Notes under the pieces: generated by a model
What the model saw: only the letters and a program-made list of their open reading frames with translations
What the model was told of the DNA's origin: nothing
Databases searched by the model: none
Part shown: positions 14,481 through 16,995 of the stretch, piece by piece
Layout of the letters: each line of letters opens with the position of its first letter
Position numbering within the stretch: the first letter of the stretch is position 1
Origin: Gammaproteobacteria bacterium
Lineage (GTDB): Bacteria; Pseudomonadota; Gammaproteobacteria; S012-40
NCBI GenBank assembly: GCA_026982215.1
Contig: JALSHN010000225.1
Location: forward strand, 1-16,995
DNA: 16,995 bases
Reading direction: 5' to 3'
Position numbers and translations under genes: made by a program

Positions 14481-15845
14481 ATGAGCACTGCCGCCGAAAA
14501 CCGTCTGGAGAGCAGCCAGGAACGCCTCACCCAGGTCCTCCACTGGTTGGAGGAAGGCCAGCTGGACGAGCTGGACCGGCTGCTGTCCGAGTTGCACCCG
14601 GCGGAGATCGCCAATCTGCTCGAGTCGCTGCCCCACGACCAACGTGAGGCGGTGTGGGAGCGGGTGCCCGCCGAGCAGGAGGGGGAGATCCTCCTCTACG
14701 TCAACGACGAGGTGCGCTCCGGCCTGATCCGGGAGATGGACCGTGACGAACTGGTGGCGGCCACCGAGGGGATGGACACCGACGATTTGGCCGACATCCT
14801 CCCCGACCTGCCCGAGCCGGTCATCAGTGAGCTGCTGCAGTCCATGTCGGAGCAGGATCGCCAGCGCCTGGAGACGGTGCTGGTCTATCCCGACGACACC
14901 GCCGGCGGGCTGATGAACCTGGACACGGTGACCATCCGTCCCCACGTGAGTCTGGAGGTGGTGCTGCGCTACCTGCGCTTTCGCGGCGAGCTGCCCGAGC
15001 CCACCGACAGCCTGTTCGTGGTCAACCGCGAGGACAAATACCTGGGCCGGGTGCGGCTGATCGAACTGGTGACCTCGGACCCCAGCCTCACCGTGGCCGA
15101 GATCCTCGACCGCGAACTGGACCCCATTCCCGCCGATACCCCGGCCAATGAAGTGGCGCGTCTGTTCGAGGACCGCGACCTCATCTCCGCCCCGGTGGTG
15201 GACGAGAACGGCAAGCTCATCGGCCGCATCACCATCGACGACGTGGTGGACCTGATCCGCGAGCAGGCCGACCACGACATCATGGCCCGTTCCGGTCTCG
15301 ACGAGGAAGACGACATGTTCGCCCCGGTGCTGCGTTCCTCGCGCCGCCGGGCGGTGTGGCTGGGGGTCAACCTGGTCACCGCCTTTCTCGCCGCCTGGGT
15401 GATCGGCCTGTTCGACGAGACCATCGAAAAAGTGGTGGCCCTGGCGGTGTTGATGCCCATCGTCGCCAGCATGGGTGGCATCGCCGGCACCCAGACGCTC
15501 ACCCTGGTGATCCGTGGGCTGGCCCTGGGGCAGATCTCCGCCTCCAACGCCTGGGGACTGATGCGCAAGGAGGTGCTGGTGGCGCTGGTCAACGGCCTGC
15601 TGTGGGCGGTGGTGGTGGCCATCGTCGCCATTGCCTGGTTCCATGATCTCACCCTGGGGATGGTCATCGGGGTGGCCATCGTCATCAACCTGCTGGTGGC
15701 GGCGGTGGCCGGAGCGGTGATCCCCCTGGTGCTGCAGCGCCTGGGGGCCGATCCCGCCCTGGCCGGCGGTGTGGTGCTCACCACCGTCACCGACGTGGTG
15801 GGCTTCCTGGCCTTCCTGGGGCTGGCGACCCTGGTACTGTTGTGA
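14481..15845 (+). CDS. mgtE: Magnesium transporter MgtE
   Basis: MgtE is a homodimeric, Mg2+-gated Mg2+ channel of the inner membrane. The 454-residue protein has the full domain order. An acidic N-terminal superhelical domain (about 30-130, with LHPAEIANLLESLP) comes first. A pair of CBS domains follows (about 140-265, with YPDDTAGGLMN and the second CBS containing SAPVVDENGKLIGRITIDDVVDL split by a turn). A five-helix pore domain ends the protein (about 288-454), with MPIVASMGGIAGTQ and Asp438 in VTDVVGF matching the conserved pore aspartate. The ATG at 14481 has AAGGA nine bases upstream. It lies behind a hairpin-containing leader and overlaps the next gene as GTGA. Confidence 0.97.
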   Translation: MSTAAENRLESSQERLTQVLHWLEEGQLDELDRLLSELHPAEIANLLESLPHDQREAVWERVPAEQEGEILLYVNDEVRSGLIREMDRDELVAATEGMDTDDLADILPDLPEPVISELLQSMSEQDRQRLETVLVYPDDTAGGLMNLDTVTIRPHVSLEVVLRYLRFRGELPEPTDSLFVVNREDKYLGRVRLIELVTSDPSLTVAEILDRELDPIPADTPANEVARLFEDRDLISAPVVDENGKLIGRITIDDVVDLIREQADHDIMARSGLDEEDDMFAPVLRSSRRRAVWLGVNLVTAFLAAWVIGLFDETIEKVVALAVLMPIVASMGGIAGTQTLTLVIRGLALGQISASNAWGLMRKEVLVALVNGLLWAVVVAIVAIAWFHDLTLGMVIGVAIVINLLVAAVAGAVIPLVLQRLGADPALAGGVVLTTVTDVVGFLAFLGLATLVLL

Positions 15846-16498
15846 AACGGCGCTGGGCGGTTCTGCTGTTGCTGATGATGGCTTGGCCGCTCCAGAGTGC
15901 CGCAGGGCAACGGGTGGAGGTGGCCACCTTCTCCCGCGGCGAATTGGCGCCTTGGGAATCCCAGGTGTTTCAGGGACGCACCGACTACCGGCTGGTGGAA
16001 GAACAGGGCCGCCGCTTCCTGCGGGCCCATGCCCGCGCCAGCGCCTCCGGCCTGCTGCGACGCATCCGGGTGGATCTCGATCGAACCCCCTGGCTGCACT
16101 GGTCCTGGCGGGTACACCGCTTGCCCCCGGTGGACGACGAGCGCCGCCGCAGCGGCGATGATTTCGCCGCTCGCGTCTACGTGGTCATCGACGGTGGCTG
16201 GGCCTTCTGGCGCACCCGCTCGTTGAGCCTGGTGTGGTCGGCCACCCAGCCGGCGGGGGTAGCGTGGACCAACCCCTATACCGCCAACGTCACCATGTTG
16301 GCGCTGCGCGGCCGCGGAGCGCCGCTCGGTGAGTGGCGGCAGGAACGGTTGAATCTGGCGGCGGCCCTGGCCCGCCACCTCGGAAGACCCGTCCGCTGGA
16401 TCGATGCGGTGGCGGTGATGACCGATGCCGACGACTCCAACGGCGAGGCGATGGCCGATTACGGTGATATCTGGTTTTCCGCTCACCAGGAGGAGTGA
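15842..16498 (+). CDS. DUF3047 family exported protein
   Basis: This 218-residue protein carries a signal peptide (MKRRWA, hydrophobic core, probable cleavage after SAAG near residue 22), so it is probably periplasmic. The rest matches the DUF3047 family: HWSWRV (86-91), DDFAARVYVVID (106-117), WTNPYTANV (142-150), MTDADDSN (193-200) and the ending YGDIWF (207-212). The function of the family is unknown. Most family members are of this size, so the gene is intact. The start is GTG at 15842, overlapping the mgtE stop by four bases. mtnB begins at the base after its stop. Confidence 0.88.
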   Translation: MKRRWAVLLLLMMAWPLQSAAGQRVEVATFSRGELAPWESQVFQGRTDYRLVEEQGRRFLRAHARASASGLLRRIRVDLDRTPWLHWSWRVHRLPPVDDERRRSGDDFAARVYVVIDGGWAFWRTRSLSLVWSATQPAGVAWTNPYTANVTMLALRGRGAPLGEWRQERLNLAAALARHLGRPVRWIDAVAVMTDADDSNGEAMADYGDIWFSAHQEE

Positions 16499-16995
16499 AT
16501 GGCGACACGCTGGGACGATCTCCCCCCCCGCCGGGCCTTGGCTGCCATGGCCCGGGATTTTCATGCCCGTGGCTGGATGCCCGGCACCGCCGGCAATCTC
16601 AGTGCTCGGATCGATGGTGAGACCTTCTGGATCACCGCCTCCGGCCTGCCCAAGGGGCGCCTGGAGGAGAGCGACTTCCTGCGCCTGTCGCTGGAAGGGG
16701 GGGTGGTAGAGGGCGATGGATCGCTGAAACCCTCGGCGGAGAGCGCGATCCATGCCGCCCTCTATCGATTGTTTCCCCAGGCCCGCGCCTGCCTGCACGT
16801 CCACAGCCTGGCGGCCGCCCGGGTGAGTCGCCGCCTGCCAGCGGGTAGCGATGAGCTGCCCCTGCCGGATCTGGAGATCCTCAAGGGGTTGGGAGTCTGG
16901 GAAGAGTCACCGCGGGTGACTCTGGCGCTGTTCGACAATCCATTGGAAGTGAGCCGCATCGCCCGGGTGCTGGAACGGCGCTTTCGTCTCCAGCC
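16499..16995 (+). CDS. mtnB: Methylthioribulose-1-phosphate dehydratase (partial, 3' end missing)
   Basis: MtnB dehydrates 5-methylthioribulose-1-phosphate in the methionine salvage pathway. It is a class II aldolase-fold zinc enzyme. The 165 residues present show GWMPGTAGNLS (25-35), ITASGLPKGRL (45-55), KPSAES (77-82), the zinc pair H100-V-H102 followed by SLAAA, LEILKGLG and FDNP. The motif set and the GNLS/TASG/KG spacing fit MtnB better than fuculose aldolase or ribulose-5-phosphate epimerase, but those relatives share the fold. About 40 C-terminal residues, including the third zinc His, lie beyond the window. The ATG at 16499 abuts the previous stop (TGAATG) and has AGGAGGAG at 16488-16495. 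A run of eight C is at 16522-16529. Confidence 0.9.
   Translation, partial: MATRWDDLPPRRALAAMARDFHARGWMPGTAGNLSARIDGETFWITASGLPKGRLEESDFLRLSLEGGVVEGDGSLKPSAESAIHAALYRLFPQARACLHVHSLAAARVSRRLPAGSDELPLPDLEILKGLGVWEESPRVTLALFDNPLEVSRIARVLERRFRLQ

Noticed and set aside
14016..15644. A 542-codon minus-strand open frame opposite HPr and mgtE
   Set aside because: Shadow of MgtE and HPr codon bias; repetitive His/Gln/Asp composition and no family features.
14969..16804. A 611-codon minus-strand open frame opposite mgtE, DUF3047 and mtnB
   Set aside because: It spans three well-supported plus-strand genes and shows low-complexity Ser/Thr/Arg composition typical of an antisense shadow.
1..16995. Mobile elements, CRISPR arrays, tRNA or rRNA genes
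   Set aside because: No transposase or integrase motifs, no repeat-spacer pattern and no tRNA- or rRNA-like stretch was seen; almost all sequence is accounted for by housekeeping genes.

Overview
This is a GC-rich (roughly two-thirds G+C), gene-dense segment of a bacterial chromosome. Gene content and order point to a Gammaproteobacterium. The run yrbG-like antiporter, kdsD, kdsC, lptC, lptA, lptB, rpoN, hpf, ptsN ... rapZ, HPr is the classical gammaproteobacterial order, and ubiC/ubiA show ubiquinone synthesis. HprK between ptsN and rapZ, a mannose-type EIIA domain before HPr, and a methionine-salvage mtnB suggest a non-enteric lineage such as Chromatiales/Ectothiorhodospiraceae-type sulfur bacteria. 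That placement is inference from gene content and base composition. I see no mobile element, tRNA, rRNA, CRISPR array or sign of recent transfer.

Layout. (1) 1-78: the 3' tail of an unidentified plus-strand gene. It converges on a minus-strand operon at 75-1482 (alpha/beta hydrolase, Rieske ferredoxin, unknown 150-aa protein). (2) 1581-9572, plus strand: recG, ubiC, ubiA, a Ca2+/Na+ antiporter (yrbG family), a small heavy-metal-binding protein, kdsD, kdsC, lptC, lptA, lptB. This block joins DNA repair, ubiquinone synthesis, and LPS inner-core sugar synthesis and transport. (3) 9587-14358: a promoter, then rpoN, hpf, ptsN, hprK, rapZ, a mannose-type EIIA and HPr. This is a regulatory phosphotransferase (PTS)/nitrogen-PTS module with no sugar permease. 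(4) 14359-14480: the longest region between co-directional genes, with an extended -10 promoter followed at once by a strong terminator-like hairpin. (5) 14481-16995: mgtE, a DUF3047 protein, and the start of mtnB, which runs off the window.

Genes are packed with very frequent 1-4 bp stop/start overlaps, so translational coupling is probably common. KdsD and KdsC act on consecutive sides of Kdo-8-phosphate synthase, and LptC/A/B belong to the machine that moves finished LPS to the outer membrane. In the PTS module HPr keeps both His15 and Ser46 while its presumptive kinase HprK has a divergent P-loop and a partly lost C-terminal signature. That and the promoter-hairpin leader of mgtE are the observations most worth following. 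I found no clear candidate for a wholly new biological system; most of the window is a well-known conserved cluster with a few unusual details.
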